Positions 26,443 through 35,323 are shown, counted from the first letter of the stretch. The stretch is DNA of 64,000 bases from Pseudomonas sp. UMAB-08 (GCF_900095225.1 NZ_LT607414.1:270033-334032); one strand, 5' to 3'. The notes: generated from the letters alone by a model not told the origin. Made by a program: numbers and translations.

Positions 26443-26976
26443 ATGACAGATAACAGTCGGAGCAACACCCGCCTGATCAAGAAGTACCCCAATCGCCGCC
26501 TGTATGACACGTACACCAGCAGTCATTTGACGCTCGCGGATATACGCCAACTGGTCGTCGATAAAATCCCGTTCCAGGTGGTCGACGCCAAGACTGGCGA
26601 GGATCTGACTCGAAGCATTTTGCTTCAGGTGATTCTAGAAGCCGAAAGTGGCGGTGAACCGATTTTCTCCAGCGAGATGCTCATGGGGATTATCCAGTTC
26701 TATGGCCCCTTCCAGGGCGTCCTCGGCAGCTACCTGGATAAAAGCATCCAGACAGTCATCGATGTCCAGTCGCAGACGGGTGCGCAGTCCTCTGAGGCGT
26801 GGAGCGAGTTCATGCACCAGCAGGCACCGGTCATGCAGGATTTGATGCGCCAATATGTCGACCAATCGAAGGCACTCTACCTAAACACTCAAAACCTCTT
26901 CGGCTTGTTCGGCGGCACACCGCCAGGCCAGGCAGGACCAGGCGCCGGACGAAAAAAAAATGGCGATGGGGAGTGA
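26443..26976 (+). CDS. phaR: Polyhydroxyalkanoate synthesis repressor PhaR
   Basis: The 177-residue protein has the PHB accumulation regulatory N-domain (RLIKKYPNRRLYDTYTSSHLTLADI, residues 10-70) and the C-terminal PHB_acc region (FSSEMLMGIIQFYGPFQGVLGSYLDKSIQ). In beta- and alphaproteobacteria PhaR binds both DNA and PHB granules, repressing phasin until polymer forms. It is convergent with phaP and ends inside the hairpin of phaP's terminator: the stop TGA at 26974-26976 lies in the loop. Such repressors belong to short-chain PHB loci and are unusual in Pseudomonas, which normally carries phaD and medium-chain synthases. Confidence 0.92.
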   Translation: MTDNSRSNTRLIKKYPNRRLYDTYTSSHLTLADIRQLVVDKIPFQVVDAKTGEDLTRSILLQVILEAESGGEPIFSSEMLMGIIQFYGPFQGVLGSYLDKSIQTVIDVQSQTGAQSSEAWSEFMHQQAPVMQDLMRQYVDQSKALYLNTQNLFGLFGGTPPGQAGPGAGRKKNGDGE

Positions 26977-26987
26977 ACCCATCGCCA
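26961..26987 (-). terminator. Intrinsic terminator of phaP
   Basis: TGGCGATGGG and CCCATCGCCA form a perfect ten-base stem around a seven-base loop. Read on the minus strand it is followed by nine T (26952-26960), a classic terminator for phaP. The convergent phaR reading frame ends in its loop. Confidence 0.9.
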
Positions 26988-27017
26988 TCAGCAAAGCTGT
27001 TCCAGCTTTGATTTGAC

Positions 27018-27578
27018 TTACTTGCTACCGCCCGCCGCCTTGCCCGGTGCGGCTTTTCCAGCGGCGGTGGTCGCTGCGGTGAACCCGCTCTGGGCAATGT
27101 CAGCTGCCTGTTTGGCGGCTTTCTGTGCGTTTTCATAAACGCTACCGGCATTCGCCAGCGTCGATTTGAATGCGGCTACCACAGGCTCAGAGCCGGCCGG
27201 CGCATTTTTGCTCATCACTTCAATGAACTCTTGCACCTGCTGAGTACCCGCTTCGACTTGACCCTCAGTCAGCTTGGCGATTTCCGATTGTGTGCCGACA
27301 ATCAATTCTTGCATTTGACGATTGAACTCAGCCAGGCGTTCGGCCTGTACATGCGGCTGAATAAAGGAAGCTTGCAGCTCCGCAAAGCCCTGAGGATCAC
27401 GTACCGCCAGCAGCTTGCGAAAACCATCGAAGTATTCCTCGGTGGAAGCACGCAGAGTCTTGAACTGCAGTTGGCTAAGCTGCTCAACACTCGCGAAAAC
27501 TTTGCCGCTGATTTGCTGCAGGAGGTCGAGGTTAGCTTTCTGAGCGTTTTGCAATTTTTCAGTATTAAACAAAGACAT
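27018..27578 (-). CDS. phaP: Phasin, PHB granule surface protein
   Basis: The 186-residue protein (MSLFNTEKLQNAQKANLDLL) is a phasin_2 family member. It is rich in Ala, Gln and Glu and has long amphipathic helices (FASVEQLSQLQFKTLRASTEEYFDGF, residues about 29-55) and a C-terminus of Ala/Lys/Gly repeats (AAGKAAPGKAAGGSK). Phasins coat PHB granules and limit their size. The gene is convergent to phaR and divergent from the DUF3141 gene. The shared 263-bp promoter region carries two TGC-N3-GCA sites that fit PhaR binding, so repression by PhaR is expected. Confidence 0.92.
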   Translation of the reverse strand: MSLFNTEKLQNAQKANLDLLQQISGKVFASVEQLSQLQFKTLRASTEEYFDGFRKLLAVRDPQGFAELQASFIQPHVQAERLAEFNRQMQELIVGTQSEIAKLTEGQVEAGTQQVQEFIEVMSKNAPAGSEPVVAAFKSTLANAGSVYENAQKAAKQAADIAQSGFTAATTAAGKAAPGKAAGGSK

Positions 27579-27660
27579 GCTTGAATCTCCTAGTACTGGA
27601 AGGCCGACATGGGCCTGAGGACGCGATAGCGATCCTGCTGAGTCATCGCGTTAGGCTTAA

Positions 27661-27707
27661 TATTGCAGTGCACAATTTTATTTGGCAACCTTTTTTTGTG
27701 CGCCGCA
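27661..27707. promoter_or_regulatory. Two candidate PhaR operators between phaP and the DUF3141 gene
   Basis: TGC-AGT-GCA at 27664-27672 (within TATTGCAGTGCACAA) and TGC-GCC-GCA at 27699-27707 (within TTGTGCGCCGCAAAA) fit the CTGC-N3-4-GCAG type of site described for PhaR. A near copy of the first, TATTGCAGCGCAAAA, precedes phaB. Confidence 0.6.
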
Positions 27708-27841
27708 AAAAAGCTTTGCCCCTTCCGCCTCTATTCGTTATAACCCCTCCATAAACCGAATAGATCGGCCAAACCAAATCCCTTCCTGAGCAATGAGGGC
27801 TGAGGCTAGCCGCTTCTCATGCACACCGCCAGGAGATCATC

Positions 27842-30262
27842 ATGGATCATGACTATATTGTTGCGCCGCAGGATAAAGGGCTTTCCGTGAAGCACGATGT
27901 GCTCGAAAATCTAAGTCGCCTGCAACACATGAATACCTCGAACGTCCTCGACGCCTCGCGCCAGCGTCAGGAAAAAACCTTTACCCCTCTAATCCAGGGC
28001 CAGCTAACGCAACCCACGCTTGATGACTGGCAGGAGTACTTCGCCGACCTCAGCCAACGCAGCCTGCTGTTCTGGGACACCCTGCGCCAACGCGGCGACA
28101 ACACACTGGCCCATGAGCGCGCCGGGTATCCATTGCTGCTCAAGTTCGATCATGAAACGCTGATCGCTGGCTCGGATCTCCCCCGCCCCGTCAACTACTC
28201 GCTATTAAGAATCCTCCCCGGGGCAGAGCAACGCATCGACAGCAGCAGCCAGCCAGTGATCATCATTGATCCGCGCGGCGGCCATGGCTCAGGCATTGGC
28301 GGCTTCAAACAAGATTCGGTAATAGGCGAAAGCCTCAGAGCTGGCCACCCCACCTACTTCATCGCCTTCAGTCACGCGCCCAATCCCGGGCAGACGCTGA
28401 TGGATATCGTCGAAGCCGAAGCCCATTTCATCGAGGCCGTCAGCGCCCTCCATCCGGCCAGCAGCAAACCTGTTGTGGTCGGCAACTGCCAAGCCGGCTG
28501 GGCGTTAATGGGGTTAGCTGCAACACACCCGGAGCTGCCGGGATTGATCATCATCAACGGTGCCCCTTTGTCGTACTGGGCGGGTGTCAATGGTCGCAAT
28601 CCGATGCGTTATACCGGCGGCCTGCTGGGCGGGGGCTGGACGACTCGCCTGGCCAGCGATCTGGGCAACGACCGTTTCGACGGCACCTGGCTGGTCAGTA
28701 ACTTCGAGAACCTGGACCCCGCCAATACCTATTGGAACAAGTACTACCAGCTGTTCAGTCAAGTCGACAGCGAGGCTCCGCGCTTTCTCGATTTCGAACG
28801 CTGGTGGGGCAGCCCGGGCCTGCTGAATAGCGAAGAAATCGAAATGATTGTCGACAACCTTTTCATCGGCAACCATCTGTCTGGAGGACTCGGACGCAAG
28901 ACCCTCGGGCTTGATCTGAAACAGATCGAAGTACCGGTGGTGGTGTTCTGTTCCTACGGAGACAACATCACATCCCCGCAACAAGCGTTGAACTGGATAA
29001 CCGATGTCTATCCCAGCGATCTCGCTTTGCAGTGTGCCGGACGCACCATCGTCTACCTGCAGCACGCCAGCATCGGCCATCTGGGCATTTTCGTGTCCGG
29101 CAAGGTTGCCCGGCGCGAACACCGCGAGCTGCTCGGGGCTGTCGACGCCATCAATGCGCTGCCGTCGGGGCTGTATGAAATGCTGATCGAGGATATCCCT
29201 GACCCATCGGGCAGCGGTGATGCACGCTATCGCGTACGTTTCGAACCAAGGCGAATCGCCGATATCCATGAGGATGGTGAGCCAACGCGTGATGACGATC
29301 GCGAATTCGCACTGGTGGAGCGCGCCTCCGAAATCAATAGCTCGCTTTACGACTGGTTCGTACGCCCCTGGATGCGCCAGATGATCAATGAGCCCATCGC
29401 AGAACTGCTGCGCAAGGCGCACCCGTTCCATCAACAACAGGTGGTATGGAGCAGTCTGAATCCGGCACTGTGGTGGCTCGCCGGCACCGCCGCTCAAGTG
29501 CACAGCGATCGCCGCCCCGCCCGCAAAGACAACCCACTGCTGGCGTGGCAGGACCTGCTCTCCAACCAGATGCAGGACGCCCTCAACGCTTATCGTGATG
29601 TGCGTGACGCATCCCTGGAACTGTGTTTTTACGGTGTGTATGGAGGGTTAAGCGCCCTCGTTGACAAGCAGCCTGCGCGAAATCTTCAGGAGCATGCCGA
29701 GCAACAAGACAAGGTCCTGATCGAGCGCCTGCATGAGGCACTTGCCCTCGGCGGTAGACTGGAAGCGCTGGTACGCATACTTTTTCTGATCGGCCGCGAC
29801 AGCAAGACAATCGACAAGCACCGCGTTGAGCAACTGATCCAGCAGGGCCCTGTGCCAGTCGAGCACTACATCGACCCCATTATCCTGCGCGAAACCATAC
29901 GCCTGCAGAACCTGCTGGTCTTTGTTCACCCGGAAGAAAGCTTGCGCAGCCTGCCCTTGCTGCTCCCGGAAACCGAAGCACGCCAGCAGATCCTGGCGGC
30001 CGTGGCGCTATTAGTGCCTGAGCTGCTAACGACTATCGGTGCTGAAGGAAAACGCTGGCGTGAACTGCACTCGCTACTCGGCATCCCCCTGCCGGGCTCT
30101 AACCTGACCCCGCAGCCGCAGCCAAGTGAAGCCGATGCAGCCAAGCAGATACCCACTCCTGTAGCGACGCAGCCAGCACCGACACCCGCCACCACGGATG
30201 CAAGTCCAGCGCGCAAATCAGGGAGGGGAGCAAAAGGAATAAAACGGCCCAAGCCGGAATAA
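27842..30262 (+). CDS. DUF3141 protein, PhaC-like alpha/beta hydrolase
   Basis: This 806-residue protein starts at ATG 27842 with AGGAG six bases before. Residues about 100-430 have an alpha/beta-hydrolase pattern: VIIIDPRGGHGSG, a nucleophile turn GNCQAGW with Cys216, Asp374 in FCSYGDNITSPQQ and His413 in QHASIGHLGIF. The cysteine nucleophile and the order Cys-Asp-His mirror PHA synthase (Cys301, Asp460, His488 in the phaC product here). The C-terminal half (430-806) is largely helical and ends in a Pro/Thr/Lys-rich tail (KSGRGAKGIKRPKPE). DUF3141 genes are recurrent neighbours of PHB genes. A role in polymer synthesis, chain transfer or thiolytic turnover is plausible, but none is established to my knowledge. 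Confidence 0.88.
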   Translation: MDHDYIVAPQDKGLSVKHDVLENLSRLQHMNTSNVLDASRQRQEKTFTPLIQGQLTQPTLDDWQEYFADLSQRSLLFWDTLRQRGDNTLAHERAGYPLLLKFDHETLIAGSDLPRPVNYSLLRILPGAEQRIDSSSQPVIIIDPRGGHGSGIGGFKQDSVIGESLRAGHPTYFIAFSHAPNPGQTLMDIVEAEAHFIEAVSALHPASSKPVVVGNCQAGWALMGLAATHPELPGLIIINGAPLSYWAGVNGRNPMRYTGGLLGGGWTTRLASDLGNDRFDGTWLVSNFENLDPANTYWNKYYQLFSQVDSEAPRFLDFERWWGSPGLLNSEEIEMIVDNLFIGNHLSGGLGRKTLGLDLKQIEVPVVVFCSYGDNITSPQQALNWITDVYPSDLALQCAGRTIVYLQHASIGHLGIFVSGKVARREHRELLGAVDAINALPSGLYEMLIEDIPDPSGSGDARYRVRFEPRRIADIHEDGEPTRDDDREFALVERASEINSSLYDWFVRPWMRQMINEPIAELLRKAHPFHQQQVVWSSLNPALWWLAGTAAQVHSDRRPARKDNPLLAWQDLLSNQMQDALNAYRDVRDASLELCFYGVYGGLSALVDKQPARNLQEHAEQQDKVLIERLHEALALGGRLEALVRILFLIGRDSKTIDKHRVEQLIQQGPVPVEHYIDPIILRETIRLQNLLVFVHPEESLRSLPLLLPETEARQQILAAVALLVPELLTTIGAEGKRWRELHSLLGIPLPGSNLTPQPQPSEADAAKQIPTPVATQPAPTPATTDASPARKSGRGAKGIKRPKPE

Positions 30263-30299
30263 CCCCGGGTTATTAACAGAGGCAACTCGTGCGCCGCGT

Positions 30300-30440
30300 C
30301 GGTCTTGCGTCAGACCGACCCTGCGACTGGAACAGACCAGGCGTTCGAGCGCCTTCTCCAGGTTAAAGCCGGACATTATCGTGTAGCGCAAGAGCGAACT
30401 TATCAGCGTTCGCCACAGCCGGAACTTGCGCCATCTATAG
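30300..30440 (-). pseudogene. Remnant of an AraC-family regulator gene upstream of phaB
   Basis: On the minus strand, 30388 to 30335 encodes RYTIMSGFNLEKALERLV. It shares 12 of 17 residues with YTMMSSLNLKRALERLV of the AraC protein at 25103. No full reading frame surrounds it, and the flanking in-frame sequence is not recognisable. The position and orientation, divergent from phaB, match that of phbR in Pseudomonas sp. 61-3. This looks like a decayed activator gene; the outer limits given are approximate. Confidence 0.65.
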
Positions 30441-30644
30441 CGCCATGAATGATTTTTGGATCCAAAGTGCGCGCAGAATAATTACCAGTTATTACCGCAA
30501 ATGATAGTCATTATTCATTCAACTTCAAACACAGATACTACGCACTCTCAGCCAAAGGACCAAAACGCCAGTTTGGCACCTTTGGACACTAAGCAGTCAC
30601 CGCCAAACACTTCCTCATGCCCCGTCAATACAGAACAATTCACG

Positions 30645-30660
30645 TATTGCAGCGCAAAAA
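30645..30660 (+). promoter_or_regulatory. Candidate PhaR operator before phaB
   Basis: TATTGCAGCGCAAAAA contains TGC-AGC-GCA (30648-30656) and nearly repeats the site at 27661 in the phaP promoter. It ends just before the phaB ribosome site, where binding could block transcription or translation initiation. Confidence 0.6.
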
Positions 30661-30679
30661 TAGAGAAGGAAGTTAATGT

Positions 30680-31426
30680 ATGGAATCGCGTAGTCGTATT
30701 GCAGTAGTCACAGGTGGGATGGGCGGTATTGGTACAGCTATCAGCCAGCGTCTGTACCAGGATGGATTTAGGGTCATTGTTGGCTGCAGTCCTAATTCCA
30801 GCCGAAAAAATGATTGGATAGCGAGTCAACTCGAAAGCGGCTATCACTTCGACTGCGTTGACACAGACATCAGCGACTGGGAATCAACCCGCAAAACGTT
30901 CGAACTGGTGCGCGAGATGTGCGGCCCGATCGACGTACTGGTCAACAATGCGGGTATTACTCGCGACGCCTCCTTTCGCAAGCTCACTCCCGAAGCCTGG
31001 AACGCCGTTATCGGGACTAACCTGAGCGGACTGTTCAATACCACCAAACAGGTTATTGAAGGGATGTTGGCGAAGGGCTGGGGGCGGATCATCAACATTT
31101 CCTCGATCAACGGCCAGCGCGGCCAATTCGGCCAGACCAACTACTCCGCCGCCAAGGCCGGGACCCATGGTTTCACCATGGCGCTCGCCCGTGAAGTCTC
31201 GGGCAAGGGTGTGACGGTCAACACCGTATCCCCAGGCTACATCCAGACCAATATGACAGCGGCGATTCGCCCGGACATTCTCGACGCCATGATCGCAGCA
31301 ACGCCGGTCGGCCGCCTTGGCCTGCCCGCAGAAATCGCGTCAATCGTTGCCTGGCTGGCCTCCGAAGAGTCCGCTTACAGCACCGGTGCCGACTTCTCGG
31401 TAAACGGCGGCATGAACATGCAGTAG
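30680..31426 (+). CDS. phaB: Acetoacetyl-CoA reductase (NADPH)
   Basis: The 248-residue short-chain dehydrogenase has TGGMGGIG at 11-18, GCSPNSSRK at 35-43 (the stretch that selects NADPH in PhaB), NNAG at 89-92 and the catalytic Ser142, Tyr155 and Lys159 (QTNYSAAKAG). The C-terminus FSVNGGMNMQ is typical of PhaB. It reduces acetoacetyl-CoA to (R)-3-hydroxybutyryl-CoA, the second step of PHB synthesis. GAAGGA lies nine bases before the ATG. phaA follows 64 bp downstream and phaC after that, so phaBAC is an operon. Confidence 0.96.
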   Translation: MESRSRIAVVTGGMGGIGTAISQRLYQDGFRVIVGCSPNSSRKNDWIASQLESGYHFDCVDTDISDWESTRKTFELVREMCGPIDVLVNNAGITRDASFRKLTPEAWNAVIGTNLSGLFNTTKQVIEGMLAKGWGRIINISSINGQRGQFGQTNYSAAKAGTHGFTMALAREVSGKGVTVNTVSPGYIQTNMTAAIRPDILDAMIAATPVGRLGLPAEIASIVAWLASEESAYSTGADFSVNGGMNMQ

Positions 31427-31490
31427 TCCCGTCAGCGCATGGATGCGCTGATCCTGCTCGACAAATTTTGCCTTACCAATGAGGTCATGC

Positions 31491-32669
31491 ATGAACGAAG
31501 TCGTAATTGTTGCCGCCACTCGCACTGCGATAGGCAGCTTCCAGGGTGCTCTTGCCGGGATTCCCGCTACCGAGCTGGGTGCCGCCGTGATTCGCCACCT
31601 GCTAGAACAGACCGGCATTGATGCGGCCCAGATAGACGAGGTAATCCTCGGACAGGTGCTCAGTGCTGGCGCCGGACAAAACCCGGCACGCCAGACGGCA
31701 ATCAAGGCAGGCTTGCCGCACACCACCCCCGCCCTGACCTTGAACAAGGTCTGCGGCTCCGGCCTCAAGGCGGTCCAACTCGCCGTTCAGGCGATCCGTT
31801 GCGGTGACGCGGAACTGGTGATCGCTGGCGGTCAGGAAAATATGAGCCTGGCGCCGTATGTCCTGCCCAAAGCACGCACAGGTCTGCGCATGGGTCATGC
31901 GCAACTGCTTGACAGCATGATCCAGGATGGGCTGTGGGATGCCTTCAACGACTATCACATGGGTATTACTGCCGAAAACCTGGCGCAAAAGTACAGCATT
32001 GGCCGCGAGAAACAGGATGCCTTCGCCGCAGCCTCACAACAGAAAGCGGCAGCGGCCATTGAGTCCGGGCGCTTCAAGAGCGAAATCACCCCGATTCTGA
32101 TTCCCCAGCGCAAGGGCAACCCGCTCGTCTTCGACACTGACGAACAGCCGCGCGTCGATAGCACCGCACAAGCCTTGGCAGCACTCAAACCCGCCTTCCT
32201 GAAAGAAGGAACGGTGACCGCTGGCAATTCCTCCACCCTCAACGATGGCGCTGCCGTGTTGTTGCTGGCCAGTGCCGCCAAAGCAGAAGCCCTGGGTCTA
32301 CCGATCCTGGCGCGGATCAAAGCTTATGCCAGCGCGGGTGTGGACCCGGCAATCATGGGTATCGGTCCGGTTCCGGCCACACGCCGCACACTGGAAAAAG
32401 CGGGTTGGAGCGTGGACGACCTTGATCTGATCGAGGCCAATGAAGCCTTTGCAGCCCAGTCGCTGGCAGTGGGTCAAGAGTTGGGCTGGGACACCAGCAA
32501 AGTCAACGTCAACGGCGGGGCCATTGCGCTTGGCCATCCGATCGGCGCGTCCGGAGCTCGAATACTGGTATCGCTGGTACACGAACTGATCCGCCGCGAC
32601 GGCAAAAAAGGTCTGGCCACCTTATGCATCGGCGGAGGTCAAGGCGTCGGCCTGGCCATCGAGCGCTAG
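31491..32669 (+). CDS. phaA: Acetyl-CoA acetyltransferase (beta-ketothiolase)
   Basis: The ATG at 31491 with GAGG six bases upstream gives 392 residues, the standard thiolase length. Catalytic Cys88 lies in [15 protein letters not shown], the catalytic His in [18 protein letters not shown] and the second Cys in [16 protein letters not shown] at the C-terminus. It condenses two acetyl-CoA to acetoacetyl-CoA for PHB synthesis. An in-frame ATG at 31479 has no proper ribosome site. It is the middle gene of phaBAC. Confidence 0.96.
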   Translation: MNEVVIVAATRTAIGSFQGALAGIPATELGAAVIRHLLEQTGIDAAQIDEVILGQVLSAGAGQNPARQTAIKAGLPHTTPALTLNKVCGSGLKAVQLAVQAIRCGDAELVIAGGQENMSLAPYVLPKARTGLRMGHAQLLDSMIQDGLWDAFNDYHMGITAENLAQKYSIGREKQDAFAAASQQKAAAAIESGRFKSEITPILIPQRKGNPLVFDTDEQPRVDSTAQALAALKPAFLKEGTVTAGNSSTLNDGAAVLLLASAAKAEALGLPILARIKAYASAGVDPAIMGIGPVPATRRTLEKAGWSVDDLDLIEANEAFAAQSLAVGQELGWDTSKVNVNGGAIALGHPIGASGARILVSLVHELIRRDGKKGLATLCIGGGQGVGLAIER

Positions 32670-32754
32670 CCCGCACTCCCACTGTTGCTGCACCGGACTC
32701 AGGCAGAGTCCGGTTTACTTTCTGCCCGGTTCACCGTCCCGGGCAAGGAGCTCT

Positions 32755-34458
32755 ATGAACAATAATTCGCACGCTTTCAACACCTATTGGTCCGGCCAAG
32801 TTCCTTTTATCGCCTCTTTTGCGATGCAACAATTGCGTCAGTGGGTTAGCAGTAACGACTGGTTTTCAGGGCACGATCACACCCCCTGGTTCGAGGTGCC
32901 TCGTGAAACGCTGGACAACCTTCAGATGGATTACCAACGTCAATGGGGGCAACTAGGTCAACAACTGCTGACCGGCCAACCCTTCAACTTTGATGATCGC
33001 CGCTTCTCCAGCGGAAACTGGAACGAGCCACTGTTCGGCTCCCTCGCTGCTTTCTATTTACTCAATTCCAACTTTCTCTTGAAACTGCTCGATAGACTTC
33101 CGATCGAAGAAGAGAAACCGCGCCAACGTCTACGTTACCTGGTGGAACAAGCCATTGCCGCCAATGCGCCCAGCAATTTCCTGACCAGCAACCCTGATGC
33201 TCTCCAGCGGGTAGTTGAAACCCAGGGTGCCAGCCTGTTCACAGGCCTGATGCACTTGGCCAGCGACCTGCAGGAAGGCAAGATGCGCCAGTGTGACAGT
33301 GGCGCCTTCACGGTAGGTGTCGACCTCGCCATCACCCCGGGCGAAGTCGTATTCGAAAATGATATCTTCCAGCTCATTCAGTACTACCCGCAACGTGAAA
33401 CGCAGTACTTGCGTCCTGTTTTCATCGTGCCGCCCTCGATTAACAAGTACTACATCCTCGACCTGCGCCCAGACAACTCTGTCGTTAAGCATCTGCTGGA
33501 ACAAGGGCATCCCGTGTTCATGATGTCATGGCGCAACTTCGGCCCGGAACACGCGGAAATAACCTGGGACGACCTGGTTGAGCATGGCGTGATCAAGGCC
33601 TTGCAGCTGACGCGCGAGATCAGTGGAGAGCCGCGGCCCAACTGCGTGGGCTTCTGCATAGGCGGCACACTGCTGAGCACCGCCCTGGCAGTGCTCGCGG
33701 CGCGTGGCGATCACGAAATCGGCAGCGTGAGCCTCTTGACGACATTCCTCGACTACCTCGATACCGGACCGATCAGCGTGTTCGTCGACGAAAAGCTGGT
33801 GGCCTACCGCGAGCGCACTATCGGCGGTATGGACGGCCCATTTGGACTGTTTCATGGCAAGGACATGGGCAACACTTTTTCCATGCTTCGTCCCAACGAC
33901 CTGTGGTGGAACTACAACGTCGACAAATACCTCAAGGGGAACAAACCCATTCCTCTGGATCTGCTGTTCTGGAATAACGACAGCACCAACCTCCCCGGTC
34001 CGATGTACTGTTGGTACCTGCGCCACACCTATCTGCAGAATGACCTGAAGTCAGGCGAACTGGAGTGTTGCGGAGTCAAACTCGACTTGCAGGCCATTGA
34101 TGCACCCGCCTACATTCTTGCAACACATGATGACCATATCGTGCCATGGAGGAGCGCCTACGCCAGCACCGCCGTGCTTTCCGGGACCAAACGCTTTGTA
34201 CTGGGCGCCTCCGGGCACATCGCTGGCGTCATCAATCCACCCGCGAAACAGAAACGCCATTATTGGACAAACAACCGAACCACGAAAAACCCCGACACCT
34301 GGTTCAAAGGTGCCGAACAGCAATCGGGGAGTTGGTGGAATGACTGGTTCGTCTGGCTGGCCAAACACTCCGGCGAACTCCAGCCTGCAGTGGCAGACAT
34401 GGGCAATGCTCAATACCCGGCACTGGAACCGGCACCAGGCCGTTATGTAATGCAATGA
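32755..34458 (+). CDS. phaC: Class I PHB synthase
   Basis: The 567-residue protein has the PhaC N-domain (FNFDDRRFSSGNWNEPLFGSLAAFYLLNSNFLL) and an alpha/beta-hydrolase catalytic domain. The lipase-like box is GFCIGGT with Cys301, with Asp460 in THDDHIVPW and His488 in SGHIAGVINPP. It polymerises (R)-3-hydroxybutyryl-CoA at the granule surface. Length and sequence fit class I short-chain synthases, unlike the class II medium-chain synthases usual in Pseudomonas. It closes the phaBAC operon; GGCAAGGAGCTCT is the ribosome leader. Confidence 0.96.
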   Translation: MNNNSHAFNTYWSGQVPFIASFAMQQLRQWVSSNDWFSGHDHTPWFEVPRETLDNLQMDYQRQWGQLGQQLLTGQPFNFDDRRFSSGNWNEPLFGSLAAFYLLNSNFLLKLLDRLPIEEEKPRQRLRYLVEQAIAANAPSNFLTSNPDALQRVVETQGASLFTGLMHLASDLQEGKMRQCDSGAFTVGVDLAITPGEVVFENDIFQLIQYYPQRETQYLRPVFIVPPSINKYYILDLRPDNSVVKHLLEQGHPVFMMSWRNFGPEHAEITWDDLVEHGVIKALQLTREISGEPRPNCVGFCIGGTLLSTALAVLAARGDHEIGSVSLLTTFLDYLDTGPISVFVDEKLVAYRERTIGGMDGPFGLFHGKDMGNTFSMLRPNDLWWNYNVDKYLKGNKPIPLDLLFWNNDSTNLPGPMYCWYLRHTYLQNDLKSGELECCGVKLDLQAIDAPAYILATHDDHIVPWRSAYASTAVLSGTKRFVLGASGHIAGVINPPAKQKRHYWTNNRTTKNPDTWFKGAEQQSGSWWNDWFVWLAKHSGELQPAVADMGNAQYPALEPAPGRYVMQ

Positions 34459-34765
34459 CAGATTGCTCTGGCAACCGGGACCCTGCTGTCTGAATCGATA
34501 TAGCGCACAAGAGGTGGAGCCCGGTTCCGCCTCTATCAAGACGCATCAAGACGCAACCTCGCCCCTCGATCAAGACCCTGCCCCAACAGCGAACGCTTCA
34601 AAACAGGGGCTCGGATTACCCGGGCGTTCCTGATACCCAAACCGCTCTCGACAATCGAATTGTCCGCACGGCTGGAGAATCGCTGTCCTAACGCCCGACA
34701 ACTTCAGGCCTGCTGTATGGCAATTCAACAGCAGCCCTGTTCAAATAGGCGTTTTAAATGCAGAG
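34459..34765. other. Intergenic region after phaC
   Basis: No gene is supported. An imperfect stem (GAGGTGGA...TTCCGCCTC, around 34511-34533) could be a weak terminator. ATCAAGACGC is repeated in tandem at 34535-34554. The promoter of the next gene is not obvious. Confidence 0.4.
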
Positions 34766-35197
34766 ATGACGATGATAGCCCTTACAGCGCTGAACACCTT
34801 TATCGTCATGGCGTCCGTCTTCATCCACTATGAACTGCTGCTTCGCCTCAACTCGCTCATGCCGAGGTTGAAGGTCTGGCACCGTTTCAGGATAGTCTTT
34901 GGCGTACTGGGCGCACTCACTGCGCACGCCGTCGAAGTGTGGATTTTCGCCTTGGCCTATTACTTTATGATCGAGTCCGGTCATTGGGGTACGTTGAGGG
35001 GAGATTTTGATGGCAGCCTGATGGACTGTGTTTATTTTTCATTCACCACCTTCACCACGCTCGGTTTTGGTGATATCGAACCCCAAGGGGTTCTTAAGTT
35101 TCTGACCGGGCTTGAAGCACTGACAGGTTTGGTGCTGATTACATGGACGGCCTCCTTTCTTTTTATCGAAATGCAGAAATACTGGAAGACCGCTTAG
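34766..35197 (+). CDS. Two-TM-type potassium-channel-like membrane protein
   Basis: The 143-residue protein has hydrophobic segments at about 4-22, 44-70 and 112-134, and before the last a pore loop with FTTFTTLGFGDIEPQG. TLGFGD resembles the K+ selectivity filter TVGYGD, placing it in the Ion_trans_2 group. It would sit in the inner membrane and conduct K+ or a related cation as a multimer. The start is uncertain between ATG 34766 and ATG 34772, as neither has a strong ribosome site. No link to the PHB genes upstream is evident. Confidence 0.8.
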   Translation: MTMIALTALNTFIVMASVFIHYELLLRLNSLMPRLKVWHRFRIVFGVLGALTAHAVEVWIFALAYYFMIESGHWGTLRGDFDGSLMDCVYFSFTTFTTLGFGDIEPQGVLKFLTGLEALTGLVLITWTASFLFIEMQKYWKTA

Positions 35198-35323
35198 TAC
35201 GGGCATACGTCCGGTGTCGTTATTTTCCACCCCGCAGGGCAAACTCCTTAATGAAATCCGGCACATCATGATCTGTTCAGACGTCATTCATCCACACGCC
35301 TCTACCCCCCCGAAGGACGCAGC

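Noticed and set aside
28514..29503. 329-codon minus-strand reading opposite the DUF3141 gene
   Set aside because: Antisense to a frame with clear hydrolase motifs; composition is typical of a shadow reading.
30300..30440. AraC-like fragment as part of an insertion sequence
   Set aside because: The only recognisable coding match is to an AraC N-domain; no terminal inverted repeats or transposase motifs were seen.
30456..30707. 83-codon plus-strand reading overlapping the phaB start
   Set aside because: Ser/Asn/Gln-rich without a ribosome site, out of frame with phaB and covering its promoter.
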